Shown: positions 32,232 through 40,956, counted from the stretch's first letter. The stretch is DNA of 64,000 nt from Bacillus thuringiensis (GCF_014932895.1 NZ_JACYOF010000014.1:38989-102988), one strand, 5' to 3'. Notes: generated by a model from the letters alone, not told the origin. Made by a program: numbers and translations.

Positions 32232-33635
32232 CTATGCTTCTTTCTTCTCATCATTTGTTTTTTCAGTGGCTAAATGGCTATGTTGTCTAGAGTAGAAGAA
32301 ATAGACGCACAAGCCGACTATAATCCAAACTGCAAAGCTAATCCATGTCGTTTTAGACAAATTGATCATTAAATATAAGCAACAAAGAATAGCGACAATT
32401 GGTAATACAGGTACGAAAGGTGTACGGAACCCGCGTTTTAAATCAGGATGTGTTTTTCGTAAAATAAGGACAGCGCAGCAAACGAACGTGAATGCAGTTA
32501 ACGTACCGATATTTACTAAGTTAGCTAGTAAATGTAAGTCTAAAAGTCCTGCTAATAAAGCGGCAAAAACGCCAGTAATCCATGTATTTAATAAAGGGAT
32601 TTTTACTTTTTTGTTTACGCGTGCTAGTGCTTTTGGAAGTAAACCATCGCGGCTCATCGCATACGAAACCCGAACTTGTCCATACATAACGACTAAAAGA
32701 ACGGTTGTCATTCCTGTCATTGCCCCAACAGCCAGTAACCCTGCAATTGTATCTTCACCGACGAAATGCAGTGCAAATGCAACTGGATCAGAAACGTCTA
32801 ATTGTGTGTACGGAACCATACCTGTTAAAACGAAAGATACGACCATGTATAAAACAGTACAAATAAGAAGGGAGCCAATAATTCCAATTGGTAAGTCGCG
32901 TTGTGGTTTTTTTGTTTCTTCTGCAGCGGTTGCGATTGCATCAAAACCTAAAAATGCGAAGAAGACAGTAGCAGCCCCAGTAATAATGCCGTCGTACCCG
33001 AATGGAATGAAAGGTGTCCAATTTTCAGGCTTTACATATTTCGCACCTGCTACGATAAAGGCGATAATAACCGCCAATTTTATAAGAACCATAATATTAT
33101 TAATGCGTGCGCTTTCGCGTATACCAAAACTTAAAAGGCCAGTAATGAGTAGTAAAATACAAACGGCTGGTAAATCGATGAGACCACCTTTGCCTACACC
33201 AGGGGCCGAGGCAATTATGGCAGGAAGGTGTATGTTAAAACCTTGTAGTAAAGATTGTAAATAACCAGACCAACCAACAGCTACTGCTGCGACTGCAAGT
33301 AAATATTCGAGCATTAAACACCAACCAACAATGAAGGCAACGATTTCTCCGACTGTCATGTATGCGTAAGTATACACACTTCCTGAGACAGGTATAGAAG
33401 AAGCAAATTCAGCATAACAAAAGGCAACACAAGCACAAGTAAAGGCCGCAATAAGGAATGATAGCATAATACCAGGACCAGAATGTTTTGCTGCTACAAT
33501 ACCCGTTAATACAAAAATGCCTGTCCCAATTACGGCACCGATTCCTAAAAAAGTTAAATCAAGTGCGGTTAATGTTCTTTGCAACTGCCGTGGTGATTCA
33601 GTACTAAGTGCTTTTTTTCGTAGTAATGACTTCAC
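32232..33635 (-). CDS. APC superfamily amino acid permease (YfnA/CAT-like)
   Basis: This 467-residue transporter has about 14 membrane segments. The APC signature TFLGIGAVIGTGIFVLTG is in helix 1 and ARINNIMVLIKL mid-protein, with AAEETKKPQRDLPIGII near 230. The subgroup resembles B. subtilis YfnA and animal cationic amino acid transporters. It probably imports a neutral, branched or cationic amino acid by proton symport. The start is GTG, with GGGGGAGAGTCC upstream. No riboswitch or operator is evident. Confidence 0.87.
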   Translation of the reverse strand: MKSLLRKKALSTESPRQLQRTLTALDLTFLGIGAVIGTGIFVLTGIVAAKHSGPGIMLSFLIAAFTCACVAFCYAEFASSIPVSGSVYTYAYMTVGEIVAFIVGWCLMLEYLLAVAAVAVGWSGYLQSLLQGFNIHLPAIIASAPGVGKGGLIDLPAVCILLLITGLLSFGIRESARINNIMVLIKLAVIIAFIVAGAKYVKPENWTPFIPFGYDGIITGAATVFFAFLGFDAIATAAEETKKPQRDLPIGIIGSLLICTVLYMVVSFVLTGMVPYTQLDVSDPVAFALHFVGEDTIAGLLAVGAMTGMTTVLLVVMYGQVRVSYAMSRDGLLPKALARVNKKVKIPLLNTWITGVFAALLAGLLDLHLLANLVNIGTLTAFTFVCCAVLILRKTHPDLKRGFRTPFVPVLPIVAILCCLYLMINLSKTTWISFAVWIIVGLCVYFFYSRQHSHLATEKTNDEKKEA

Positions 33636-33849
33636 TTTGGACTCTCCCCCCGTTTTTTATTACCATAACTGCGAATATAGTATGAGCCCATTGAAAAGGA
33701 GAATGTAAGTAAATGAAGGTGCAATTATGGTATGAAGTTTTTTAAAATTTCTGGATTAATTTTAATATAATTCAGAATATTTTGTCAAATGAAAATATGA
33801 CAAATAAAATGCTAATTATTAGGGGAAACTATGTGCAGAAATGGATGCG

Positions 33850-33903
33850 GGTTAACAATCAGATTTGGATGAAGAAAACCCATTGATTAAAGTTTTACTT
33901 TTT
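33850..33903 (+). repeat. Degenerate bcr1 3'-end relic
   Basis: AATCAGATTTGGATGAAGAA and CCCATTGATTAAAGTTTTAC correspond to the last 50 bases of bcr1 (AATCAGTGGGGGATGAACAA ... CACTGATTAAAGTTTCAC). Only the tail is left. An in-frame ATG inside it (33865) is not the start of the following gene. Confidence 0.65.
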
Positions 33904-33921
33904 AAAGTAGGAGAAGATGCT

Positions 33922-35049
33922 ATGTTATTTTATTTTGAACTTGTCGTCATTTTACTTTGTACGAAATTAGCTGGTGACATTAGCGTAAGACTTGGTCAGC
34001 CTTCTGTACTCGGTAAATTAATTGTTGGTATTATTATCGGTCCCGCAGTGCTAGGAATTATTAATAGTTCTGAACTGATTGATGAATTGAGTGAGATTGG
34101 TGTTTTGTTACTTATGTTTATGGCGGGACTCGAAACAGATTTAGAAGAATTAAATAGGAATTTACAGTCATCATTTGCAGTAGCGGCCGGTGGAATTATT
34201 TTTCCTTTCATCGGTGGATATGTAACGGGATTACTGTTTGGATTCATACAATCCCATGCGATTTTCTTAGGATTATTACTTTGCGCGACATCGGTTAGTA
34301 TTACGGTGCAAACGTTGCGTGATTTAGGAAAGATGAATACGAGAGAAAGTACAACGATTTTAGGCGCTGCCGTATTTGATGATGTTATAGTCGTTATTTT
34401 ATTAGCGTTTGTTATGAGCTTTTTAGGAACACAAGATGTGAATTTAACACTTGTTATCGTAAAGAAACTTATTTTCTTTGTAAGTATTGTTTTTATCGCA
34501 TGGAAAGTTGTACCGTGGATTATGAAAATGCTTGTCCCACTTCGTGTATCGGAAGCATTAATTAGTGCAGCTCTTATTATTTGTTTCTCCTTTTCGTATT
34601 ACAGTGAAATGATGGGAATTGCAGGTATTATTGGAGCGTTTGCAGCGGGAATTGCAATTTCCCAAACAGAATATAAGCATGAAGTAGAACATAAAATTGA
34701 ACCAATTGCTTATGCGATATTTGTACCAGTGTTCTTCGTAAGTATCGGAATGGAAATTACATTTCAAGGTATTGGAAGCCAACTTTGGTTCATTATCATT
34801 ATGACGCTCATTGCAATATTCACAAAGTTAATCGGGTCAGGTTTAGGAGCAAAAATAACAGGGTTCAATTTACAATCTTCTATTAGTATTGGGGCAGGGA
34901 TGGTGTCGCGTGGAGAAGTAGCGCTTATTATCGCAGCAAATGGACTTACGGCGAATTTATTAGCGAAAGAAAATTTTACAGCGATTGTTATTGTAGTTAT
35001 ATTGACGACGATCATCACACCGCCACTTTTAAAGAAGTATTTTGTATAG
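33922..35049 (+). CDS. CPA2-family Na+/H+ (K+) antiporter, GerN/GerT-like
   Basis: This 375-residue membrane protein has about 12 segments. It shows FDD (AVFDDVIVVILL) and the GLETDLEELN and GIAGIIGAFAAGIAISQT motifs of CPA2 antiporters. The sequence strongly resembles the B. cereus germination antiporters GerN and GerT, although I cannot tell which paralog it is. GerN-type proteins exchange Na+ for H+/K+ and support inosine-triggered germination. ATG 33922 has AGGAGA upstream; the ATG at 33865 lies in a bcr1 relic and would add a charged extension. Confidence 0.87.
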   Translation: MLFYFELVVILLCTKLAGDISVRLGQPSVLGKLIVGIIIGPAVLGIINSSELIDELSEIGVLLLMFMAGLETDLEELNRNLQSSFAVAAGGIIFPFIGGYVTGLLFGFIQSHAIFLGLLLCATSVSITVQTLRDLGKMNTRESTTILGAAVFDDVIVVILLAFVMSFLGTQDVNLTLVIVKKLIFFVSIVFIAWKVVPWIMKMLVPLRVSEALISAALIICFSFSYYSEMMGIAGIIGAFAAGIAISQTEYKHEVEHKIEPIAYAIFVPVFFVSIGMEITFQGIGSQLWFIIIMTLIAIFTKLIGSGLGAKITGFNLQSSISIGAGMVSRGEVALIIAANGLTANLLAKENFTAIVIVVILTTIITPPLLKKYFV

Positions 35050-35053
35050 AGGG

Positions 35054-35087
35054 GAAGAGCTTATCTGACGTAGATAAGCTCTTTTTT
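35054..35087 (+). terminator. Terminator of the antiporter gene
   Basis: AGAGCTTATC and GATAAGCTCT pair around TGACGTA and are followed by seven T. The T run merges into the bcr1 head. Confidence 0.88.
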
Positions 35088-35244
35088 TATCCCGCTATTT
35101 GCGGGCAGTAAGACTCCTACCTCAAAATTCGGCGAATGCGAGGGAGTTAGATGGGAGATCAACTGCCCGTAAACGCCCGATTGGTGAGAGCTGATAATCA
35201 GTGAGGGATGGACAAAACCCCCACTGATTAAAGTTTCACTTTAT
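35086..35244 (+). repeat. bcr1 repeat, full length
   Basis: It is a complete element from TTTATCCCGCTATTTGCGGG to TTTCACTTTAT, with GCGAATGCGAGGGAG in the inner block and both hairpins. TTTAT is present at both ends. Confidence 0.93.
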
Positions 35245-35327
35245 TACAAAATGCAACGGTCATGTAGCATGGAGGGTTTGTAATTATGGTAAAATCTATG
35301 TATGTGATATGACGAGGAGAGGGATGT

Positions 35328-35645
35328 GTGAAGATTACGAAGGGGGAAGTTATAGGTGTAGTTATACTCTTTTTATTGTGTATACCATTTATTATAGGGA
35401 AAGAATCAAAAGTGAAAGATTTTCCTGTTTCTACTTTCTCTTCCTATGTGGAAGATGATAATCCGAAAGACTATAAGTACACTGCTTTTGTACCTGGCTT
35501 TGCAATTTGGATAAATGGATGGGAAAAACAGAGATCTGAAGGCGAAATAACTGTATATAAAAAAGGGGAACGAACTGTAATTGTTCACCATCCGCCTGGT
35601 AATGATGGCTATTACATTCATGAAGAAGGAGAATATGCGAAATAA
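35328..35645 (+). CDS. Small membrane-anchored or exported protein, unknown function
   Basis: This is a 105-residue protein with one N-terminal hydrophobic segment (about 8-24, VIGVVILFLLCIPFIIG) and a polar, probably extracytoplasmic remainder (IWINGWEKQRSEGEITVYKK). There is no lipobox. The start is GTG with GAGGAGAGG upstream. I do not recognise the family. It lies 30 bases before murR in the same direction and may be read into it. Confidence 0.65.
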   Translation: MKITKGEVIGVVILFLLCIPFIIGKESKVKDFPVSTFSSYVEDDNPKDYKYTAFVPGFAIWINGWEKQRSEGEITVYKKGERTVIVHHPPGNDGYYIHEEGEYAK

Positions 35646-35675
35646 AAAGTAGCCGCGAGAAGTGGAGGTTAAATA

Positions 35676-36539
35676 GTGAAAGCTTCAACATTACTATTTA
35701 AAATTGAAAATAATATGGATCAATTTTCACCAGCTGAAAAGAAGGTTGCCATGTACATTATGGAGAATGCAGAGATTGTTCCGAATCTAACAACGAAAGA
35801 AGTGTCAACGAATGCAGGCGCAAGTGAGGCGAGTGTTGTTCGCTTTTGTAAATCGATTGGGATCGGGAGCTTTAAAGCATTTAAGATAGCGCTCGTTCGC
35901 GAATTAACGATTGCAGATTATAATATTAACGATTTTTCAGTGATGAATACGGAAGATGGACCGTACGATTTGTTTAATAAAGTTACTTATGTGAATAAGG
36001 CTGCAATTGAGGCGAGCGTTACTGCGATAGATAAGAAGGAACTTGAGAAAGCTGCAGATAGTATTGTAAAGGCGGGCAAAATCATATTTTACGGCGTAGG
36101 TGGATCAGCGACACCAGCGATGGACGGCGCTTATAAATTTACGCGTCTTGGATTTACAGCGATGATGCTATCTGATTTTCATATGATGTTGCCGCTTGTG
36201 ACAAATTTAAAAGAAGGCGATGTGTTTGTCGCTATTTCTACTTCGGGAAGAACGAAAGATGTTCTTGAAATGGCGCAATATGCGAAGAGACAAGGTGCAA
36301 CGGTTATCGGAATTACGAAGCTTGATCAATCATCACCTTTATATAAAGAGGCAGATATTCGCCTTTGTATGCCAGATGTAGAGCAAGATCATCGCATTGC
36401 GAGTATTGCGTCACGTATGACGCAACTGAATATGATTGATGCTTTATATGTGATTACATTCAACCGAATTGGTAATAAAGTATTGGGTCAATTTATGGAG
36501 ACGAGAGAAGAGGCAGTCCGGTTACGGAAGTTAAAGTAG
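35676..36539 (+). CDS. murR: MurR/RpiR-family regulator of MurNAc catabolism
   Basis: This is a 287-residue regulator with an N-terminal RpiR helix-turn-helix (TTKEVSTNAGASEASVVRFCKSIG) and a C-terminal SIS domain (FYGVGGSATPAMDGAYKF, ISTSGRTKDVLEMA) that binds a sugar phosphate. It precedes murQ, murP and mupG. The natural ligand is probably MurNAc-6-phosphate. Two TGAAAT-N3-ATTTCA palindromes flank the murQ promoter and are its likely targets. The start is GTG with GGAGG upstream. Confidence 0.88.
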   Translation: MKASTLLFKIENNMDQFSPAEKKVAMYIMENAEIVPNLTTKEVSTNAGASEASVVRFCKSIGIGSFKAFKIALVRELTIADYNINDFSVMNTEDGPYDLFNKVTYVNKAAIEASVTAIDKKELEKAADSIVKAGKIIFYGVGGSATPAMDGAYKFTRLGFTAMMLSDFHMMLPLVTNLKEGDVFVAISTSGRTKDVLEMAQYAKRQGATVIGITKLDQSSPLYKEADIRLCMPDVEQDHRIASIASRMTQLNMIDALYVITFNRIGNKVLGQFMETREEAVRLRKLK

Positions 36540-36542
36540 AAG

Positions 36543-36568
36543 AAAAGATGAGGAGACTCATCTTTTTT
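36543..36568 (+). terminator. Terminator after murR
   Basis: AAAAGATGAG and CTCATCTTTT pair around GAGA, followed by a T run that fuses with the bcr1 head. It separates murR from murQ transcription. Confidence 0.85.
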
Positions 36569-36723
36569 TATCCCGCATTAACGGGCAGTAAGACTCCCAC
36601 CTCAAAATTCGGCGAATGCGAGGAAGTTAGGTGGGAGATCAACTGCCCGTAAAAGCCCGATTGGTTCAACTAATAATCAGTGGGGGATGAACAAAACCCT
36701 CACTGATTAAAGTTTCACTTTAT
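36567..36723 (+). repeat. bcr1 repeat, full length
   Basis: It is a complete copy with the alternative head TTTATCCCGCATTAACGGGC and tail TTTCACTTTAT, both hairpins, and TTTAT at each end. It lies between murR and the murQ promoter. Confidence 0.93.
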
Positions 36724-36750
36724 TATCTTTGACACAAATATGTCATGTTG

Positions 36751-36833
36751 TGAAATTTTATTTCATAAAATAAGAAAGAGTTATTGATTTTTAGTTTCTT
36801 AAAGTTATAATAAAAGTGTGAAATTAAATTTCA
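36751..36833 (+). promoter_or_regulatory. murQ promoter with two MurR-type operators
   Basis: TTGATT (36784-36789), 16 bp, TATAAT (36806-36811) form the promoter. TGAAATTTTATTTCA (36751-36765) lies upstream, and TGAAATTAAATTTCA (36819-36833) covers the start site. Both are TGAAAT-N3-ATTTCA palindromes, a plausible RpiR-family target. Their positions fit repression by MurR. Confidence 0.65.
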
Positions 36834-36847
36834 AAGAAGGTGATAGT

Positions 36848-37732
36848 ATGTTAGAAAATTTATCGACAGAACATCGTAATGAGAAGACGATGAATTTAGA
36901 TGAGATGAGTATAAAAGAAGTGTTACAAAGTATGAATCAAGAAGATCGCACTGTTGCGTTAGCAGTTGAAAATGAAATAGAACAAATTGAAAAGGTTGTA
37001 CAGACTGTTATTAAGTCTTTTGAAGAAGAGGGGCGTTTAATTTATATTGGGGCTGGTACGAGTGGCCGTTTAGGCATTTTAGATGCAGTGGAATGCCCGC
37101 CGACATTCGGTACAGATGACAAAATGGTGCAAGGATTTATAGCAGGTGGATTGAAAGCGTTTACTAAGGCGGTGGAAGGTGCCGAAGATCGTGAAGAGTT
37201 AGCAGAAGAAGATTTAAAAAGCATTGGGTTAAACGAGAAAGATACGGTGATTGGAATTGCAGCAAGTGGTAGAACACCTTACGTAATTGGCGGCTTGAAA
37301 TACGCTAATAGCGTAGGAGCGAGTACAGCGAGTATTTCTTGTAATAAAAATGCTGAAATAAGTAAATATGCAAAACTAAATGTAGAAGTGGAAACAGGAG
37401 CAGAAATATTAACAGGCTCAACGCGTTTGAAGGCTGGTACAGCACAAAAGTTAGTGCTCAATATGATTTCAACAGCCTCGATGATTGGTATAGGGAAAGT
37501 ATATAAAAACTTAATGGTAGATGTTCAATCTACAAATGAAAAATTAGTAGAGCGCTCAAAACGAATTATTGTGGAAGCAACAGGCGTTAGTTATGAAGTA
37601 GCGGCAGAGTATTACGAAAAAGCAGAACGTAACGTGAAAGCTGCAATTGTTATGGTGTTGCTACAGTGTGAGTATGGGGAAGCACTAGAGAAGCTAAAAG
37701 AAGCGAAAGGATTTGTGAAGAGGGCACTATAA
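36848..37732 (+). CDS. murQ: N-acetylmuramic acid 6-phosphate etherase MurQ
   Basis: This 294-residue SIS-domain enzyme cleaves the lactyl ether of MurNAc-6P to give GlcNAc-6P and D-lactate. Visible signatures are GAGTSGRLGILDAVECPPTFG, the catalytic Glu region AGGLKAFTKAVEGAEDREE and GIAASGRTPYVIGGL. ATG 36848 is preferred because GAAGGTG lies upstream; an in-frame ATG at 36818 lies in the operator. It is the first gene of murQ-murP-mupG. Confidence 0.95.
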   Translation: MLENLSTEHRNEKTMNLDEMSIKEVLQSMNQEDRTVALAVENEIEQIEKVVQTVIKSFEEEGRLIYIGAGTSGRLGILDAVECPPTFGTDDKMVQGFIAGGLKAFTKAVEGAEDREELAEEDLKSIGLNEKDTVIGIAASGRTPYVIGGLKYANSVGASTASISCNKNAEISKYAKLNVEVETGAEILTGSTRLKAGTAQKLVLNMISTASMIGIGKVYKNLMVDVQSTNEKLVERSKRIIVEATGVSYEVAAEYYEKAERNVKAAIVMVLLQCEYGEALEKLKEAKGFVKRAL

Positions 37733-37755
37733 ATAATAGGGAGGGGGATTCTATT

Positions 37756-39120
37756 ATGAAGAAAGAAGAGAGAATGGCAAGTGAGATTACGGAGCAACTT
37801 GGGGGAGTAAAAAATATTCGTGGCATTGCTCATTGCATGACGAGACTGAGGTTAACACTTCATGATGAAAGTAAAGTGAATATGGACCTTTTGAAAAAGG
37901 TTGAAGGCGTTATGGGGGTTATTGAAGATGAAACGCTTCAAGTTGTCGTTGGTCCAGGAACGGTAAATAAAGTAGCAGCTGAAATGGAAGGTTTAACAGG
38001 ACTGCGAATTGGCGAAGTAGCAGATCATCACCTTGAAGATATTGGGCAGGAGATTAAGTCAGAGATTAAGAAGAAAAATAATACACCAGTGAAAAACTTT
38101 TTACGAAAAATAGGTAGCATTTTTATTCCGTTAATACCCGGTCTTGTTGCATCAGGAATTATAAATGGGGTTGCTAACTTTGCGAAAAATGCAGGTGCTG
38201 ATCCGAATGCTACATGGCTACAAATGCTACTTTTAATTGGCGGCGGTATCTTTACATTCTTAGGAATTTTAGTCGGCTGGAATACAGCGAAAGAATTTGG
38301 TGGGACACCGGTTCTTGGGGCAATTGCTGGTATTTTAATTTTTAATCCGGCGATGGCAAATGTGAAATTATTTGGTGAAGCAATGGTACCTGGACGGGGC
38401 GGATTGTTTGCAGTTATTTTTGCAGCATGGCTTATGGTTGTAGTGGAAAGACAAGTTCGAAAAGCTGTGCCAAATGCAGTTGATATTATTGTAACACCAC
38501 TTATTACTGTATTAGCTGTAAGTATCGTAACGATGTTAGCAATTCAGCCAGTAGCAGGCTTTTTATCGGATGGTATCACAAGCGGAATTAATGCCATTTT
38601 AAATATTGGCGGAGCATTTGCGGGAGCGGTACTTGCTGGAACATTTTTACCTCTCGTTATGGTCGGATTACATCACGGTTTAACACCAATTCATATGGAA
38701 TTTATTAATCAAACTCACGTAACGCCTTTATTACCTGTATTAGCAATGGCAGGTGCTGGGCAAGTAGGGGCAGCAATTGCGATTTATGTAAAAACAAAAA
38801 ACAAACGACTTCGTAATATTATTAAAGGTGGATTACCAGTTGGATTTTTAGGAATTGGTGAACCGTTATTATACGGGGTTACATTACCACTGGGGAAACC
38901 GTTTATTACTGCTTGTTTAGGAGCGGCTGTCGGCGGGGCGTTCCAGGCAGTTATGAAAACGGCTTCACTCGGGATTGGTGTATCGGGATTATCTTTAATC
39001 CCATTAATTGCTGATAATAAATATTTACTATATTTCTTAGGTTTAGTCATTGCATATACTTTCGGATTTATCTTTACGTACTTCTTCGGATTTAAAGAAG
39101 AAATGGCAGAAAACATATAG
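37756..39120 (+). CDS. murP: MurNAc-specific PTS transporter EIIBC (MurP)
   Basis: This 454-residue PTS permease has an N-terminal EIIB domain with the phosphocysteine in IAHCMTRLRL (Cys27) and a C-terminal EIIC domain of the glucose/sucrose family (MVGLHHGLTPIHMEF, FLGIGEPLLYGVTLP). It phosphorylates MurNAc or the MurNAc-GlcNAc disaccharide during uptake, using an EIIA made elsewhere. It lies between murQ and mupG. GGGAGGGGG precedes the ATG. The substrate is inferred from the neighbours. Confidence 0.9.
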   Translation: MKKEERMASEITEQLGGVKNIRGIAHCMTRLRLTLHDESKVNMDLLKKVEGVMGVIEDETLQVVVGPGTVNKVAAEMEGLTGLRIGEVADHHLEDIGQEIKSEIKKKNNTPVKNFLRKIGSIFIPLIPGLVASGIINGVANFAKNAGADPNATWLQMLLLIGGGIFTFLGILVGWNTAKEFGGTPVLGAIAGILIFNPAMANVKLFGEAMVPGRGGLFAVIFAAWLMVVVERQVRKAVPNAVDIIVTPLITVLAVSIVTMLAIQPVAGFLSDGITSGINAILNIGGAFAGAVLAGTFLPLVMVGLHHGLTPIHMEFINQTHVTPLLPVLAMAGAGQVGAAIAIYVKTKNKRLRNIIKGGLPVGFLGIGEPLLYGVTLPLGKPFITACLGAAVGGAFQAVMKTASLGIGVSGLSLIPLIADNKYLLYFLGLVIAYTFGFIFTYFFGFKEEMAENI

Positions 39121-39168
39121 AGAAAGGGATTCCTTTCTCTTTTTCTATGAATAGAAAGGGAGATTCAT

Positions 39169-40242
39169 ATGATAGGAGTTTCAATTTATCTTTCAAAAGA
39201 GCGAGTAGAGAAACAAGAAGAGTGGCTAAAAGTAGCGAAGGAAAACGGGTTTTCATCTGTTTTTACATCACTTCATATACCAGAAGATGATCCGGGTACG
39301 TATAAAGAATTAATTCAAATATTAGGGGAGCAAGCTCTCAAATATGAAATGGAATTAATGGTTGATGTCTCTCCGAAATCGTTACATCATTTAGGAATAA
39401 CATATGAAAATGTGGAAGAGTTAGTCGGATGGGGCATTACTGGTTTACGAATGGATTATGGCATTGCGCCAAAAGAAATTGCGCGCGTATCCCATAAGGT
39501 GAAAGTGGCTTTAAATGCGAGTACGATTACAGATTCGTTTTGGAAAGAGTTAATTGCTGAAAATATTAGAGTAGAGCATGTAGAAGCATGGCATAATTTT
39601 TACCCGCGTCCTGAAACAGGACTAGCTAAATCATTTTTGAAAAAACAAAATAAGTATTTACACGAGTGCGGAATAAAAACGATGGCATTTATTTCAGGTG
39701 ATGATGAAAAACGTGGTCCGTTATATGAAGGTTTACCGACGTTAGAAAAACACCGCAATATGCGCCCGCTTGAGGCATATTTAGAACTTGTTCAAGGTTG
39801 TTATGTGGATAAAGTATTAATCGGAGATATAAGTGCGAGTCTAGAAAGTGTACAAGAAATAGCGAGTGCGAGTAGAGGAATTATTCCGTTACGCTATCAA
39901 TCGTTTATAACTGATCGTGCAGCATTAAAAGCGGTAGAGCAAGTGCATACAAATAGATTAGATCCGGCACGTGATGTTATTCGCTCTGTAGAATCAAGGG
40001 AAAACAATAAAGTTGTGTTACAGCCGATGAATACAATTTCAAGAAAGAAAGGCAGCATTACAATTGATAATGAATTGTATGGTAGATATGCTGGAGAGAT
40101 GCAAATTGTTATAACTGGTTTGCCTAAAGATGAGAAGGTGAATGTTGTTGGAATGGTTGTGGAAGAGGACGTGTCTTTATTACCGTATATTGATGCTGGA
40201 AAAAAGTTTCAACTTTTTCTGTGCGATAGAGTAAAAGCTTGA
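39169..40242 (+). CDS. mupG: 6-phospho-N-acetylmuramidase MupG (DUF871)
   Basis: This is a 357-residue DUF871 TIM-barrel protein: GVSIYLSKERVEKQEEWLKVA, HNFYPRPETGLAKSF, and a C-terminal small domain (KGSITIDNELYGRYAGEMQIV). In S. aureus MupG hydrolyses MurNAc-6P-GlcNAc brought in by MurP, feeding MurQ. Gene order murQ-murP-mupG supports the same role here. A paralog at 12379 lies apart from MurNAc genes. GAAAGGGAG precedes the ATG. Confidence 0.9.
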   Translation: MIGVSIYLSKERVEKQEEWLKVAKENGFSSVFTSLHIPEDDPGTYKELIQILGEQALKYEMELMVDVSPKSLHHLGITYENVEELVGWGITGLRMDYGIAPKEIARVSHKVKVALNASTITDSFWKELIAENIRVEHVEAWHNFYPRPETGLAKSFLKKQNKYLHECGIKTMAFISGDDEKRGPLYEGLPTLEKHRNMRPLEAYLELVQGCYVDKVLIGDISASLESVQEIASASRGIIPLRYQSFITDRAALKAVEQVHTNRLDPARDVIRSVESRENNKVVLQPMNTISRKKGSITIDNELYGRYAGEMQIVITGLPKDEKVNVVGMVVEEDVSLLPYIDAGKKFQLFLCDRVKA

Positions 40243-40340
40243 ATTAGCGCTATTTTGTAAAAGACATTATTCGTAAAACGGATAATGTTTTTTTGTTTTC
40301 TTTAAAAAAGCATTTGACGAATGAAAAGAAATACCGTATT

Positions 40341-40377
40341 GTTTTGTCTTGTGAATAAATGTTCACCATAACAAAAC
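40341..40377 (+). promoter_or_regulatory. Nested palindrome upstream of the DoxX gene
   Basis: GTGAATAAATGTTCAC (40351-40366) is a palindrome, and the flanks GTTTTGT / ACAAAAC extend it to 37 bases. It lies 17-54 bases before the DoxX start, so it is well placed to be a repressor operator. The regulator is not identified. Confidence 0.45.
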
Positions 40378-40394
40378 AAAAAGGAGAGTTCAAA

Positions 40395-40799
40395 ATGAAT
40401 CAATATATTGGGAATTTAATTATTCGTATCGTGTTAGGAGTGACGTTCTTTGCACACGGTTTAGCAAAGTTTCAATCAGGAATCGATAATGTAGCAGGAT
40501 GGTTTACAAGCATCGGTTTACCAGGTGGTCTTGCGTATGGCGTAGCAACAGTTGAATTAGTTGGTGGTATATTATTAATTATCGGTTTAGGTGTTCGATA
40601 TGTAGGATTGTTATTCGCTCTTATTTTAGCTGGAGCTATCGTAAAGGTAAATGGAGCAGCAGGATTATTAGGAGATGGAAAGAATCCAGGATATGAGTTA
40701 GATCTTGCATTATTATCAATGGGTGCGTATTTATTCGTTGTAAAAGCAGAAGGATATGTAGATCGTTTCTTAAAAGAGAAAGTAATGAAAACGAAGTAA
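40395..40799 (+). CDS. DoxX family membrane protein (CatD/YfiD-like)
   Basis: This is a 134-residue protein with four hydrophobic segments. It shows the DoxX signature RIVLGVTFFAHGLAKFQSG and GVATVELVGGILLIIGLGVR. Relatives in B. subtilis (CatD) are induced by quinones and catechol and help detoxify thiol-reactive compounds. AAGGAGAG lies upstream of ATG 40395. It has no catechol dioxygenase partner in this window, so the role is inferred by family only. Confidence 0.85.
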   Translation: MNQYIGNLIIRIVLGVTFFAHGLAKFQSGIDNVAGWFTSIGLPGGLAYGVATVELVGGILLIIGLGVRYVGLLFALILAGAIVKVNGAAGLLGDGKNPGYELDLALLSMGAYLFVVKAEGYVDRFLKEKVMKTK

Positions 40800-40827
40800 A
40801 GTTTATTTATAAATTGTTGACTTAAAG

Positions 40828-40858
40828 AGTTATTGTAACTACAATGGTTACGATAACT
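40828..40858. promoter_or_regulatory. Long palindrome 1 (GTAAC-N7-GTTAC core)
   Basis: AGTTAT-T-GTAAC and GTTAC-G-ATAACT face each other around a 7-base spacer. The 17-base core GTAACTACAATGGTTAC has the same form as the core of the palindrome at 40890, so this is a candidate regulator-binding site. Confidence 0.45.
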
Positions 40859-40889
40859 AAATTAAGAATAAAATAATTTGAATATTTTT

Positions 40890-40928
40890 TTACACAAGAT
40901 GTAACTAATTAAGTTACATCTTGTGTAA
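40890..40928. promoter_or_regulatory. Long palindrome 2, perfect 17-bp arms
   Basis: TTACACAAGATGTAACT and AGTTACATCTTGTGTAA form perfect arms around AATTA. The core GTAACTAATTAAGTTAC matches palindrome 1. No U run follows the stem on either strand, so an operator is more likely than a terminator. Confidence 0.5.
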
Positions 40929-40956
40929 AGAATAAATAAACGAGGGAGGAAGTACT

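Noticed and set aside
40890-40928. Intrinsic terminator after the DoxX gene
   Set aside because: The stem is perfect, but there is no U run after it on either strand. It is listed as a palindrome/operator candidate instead.
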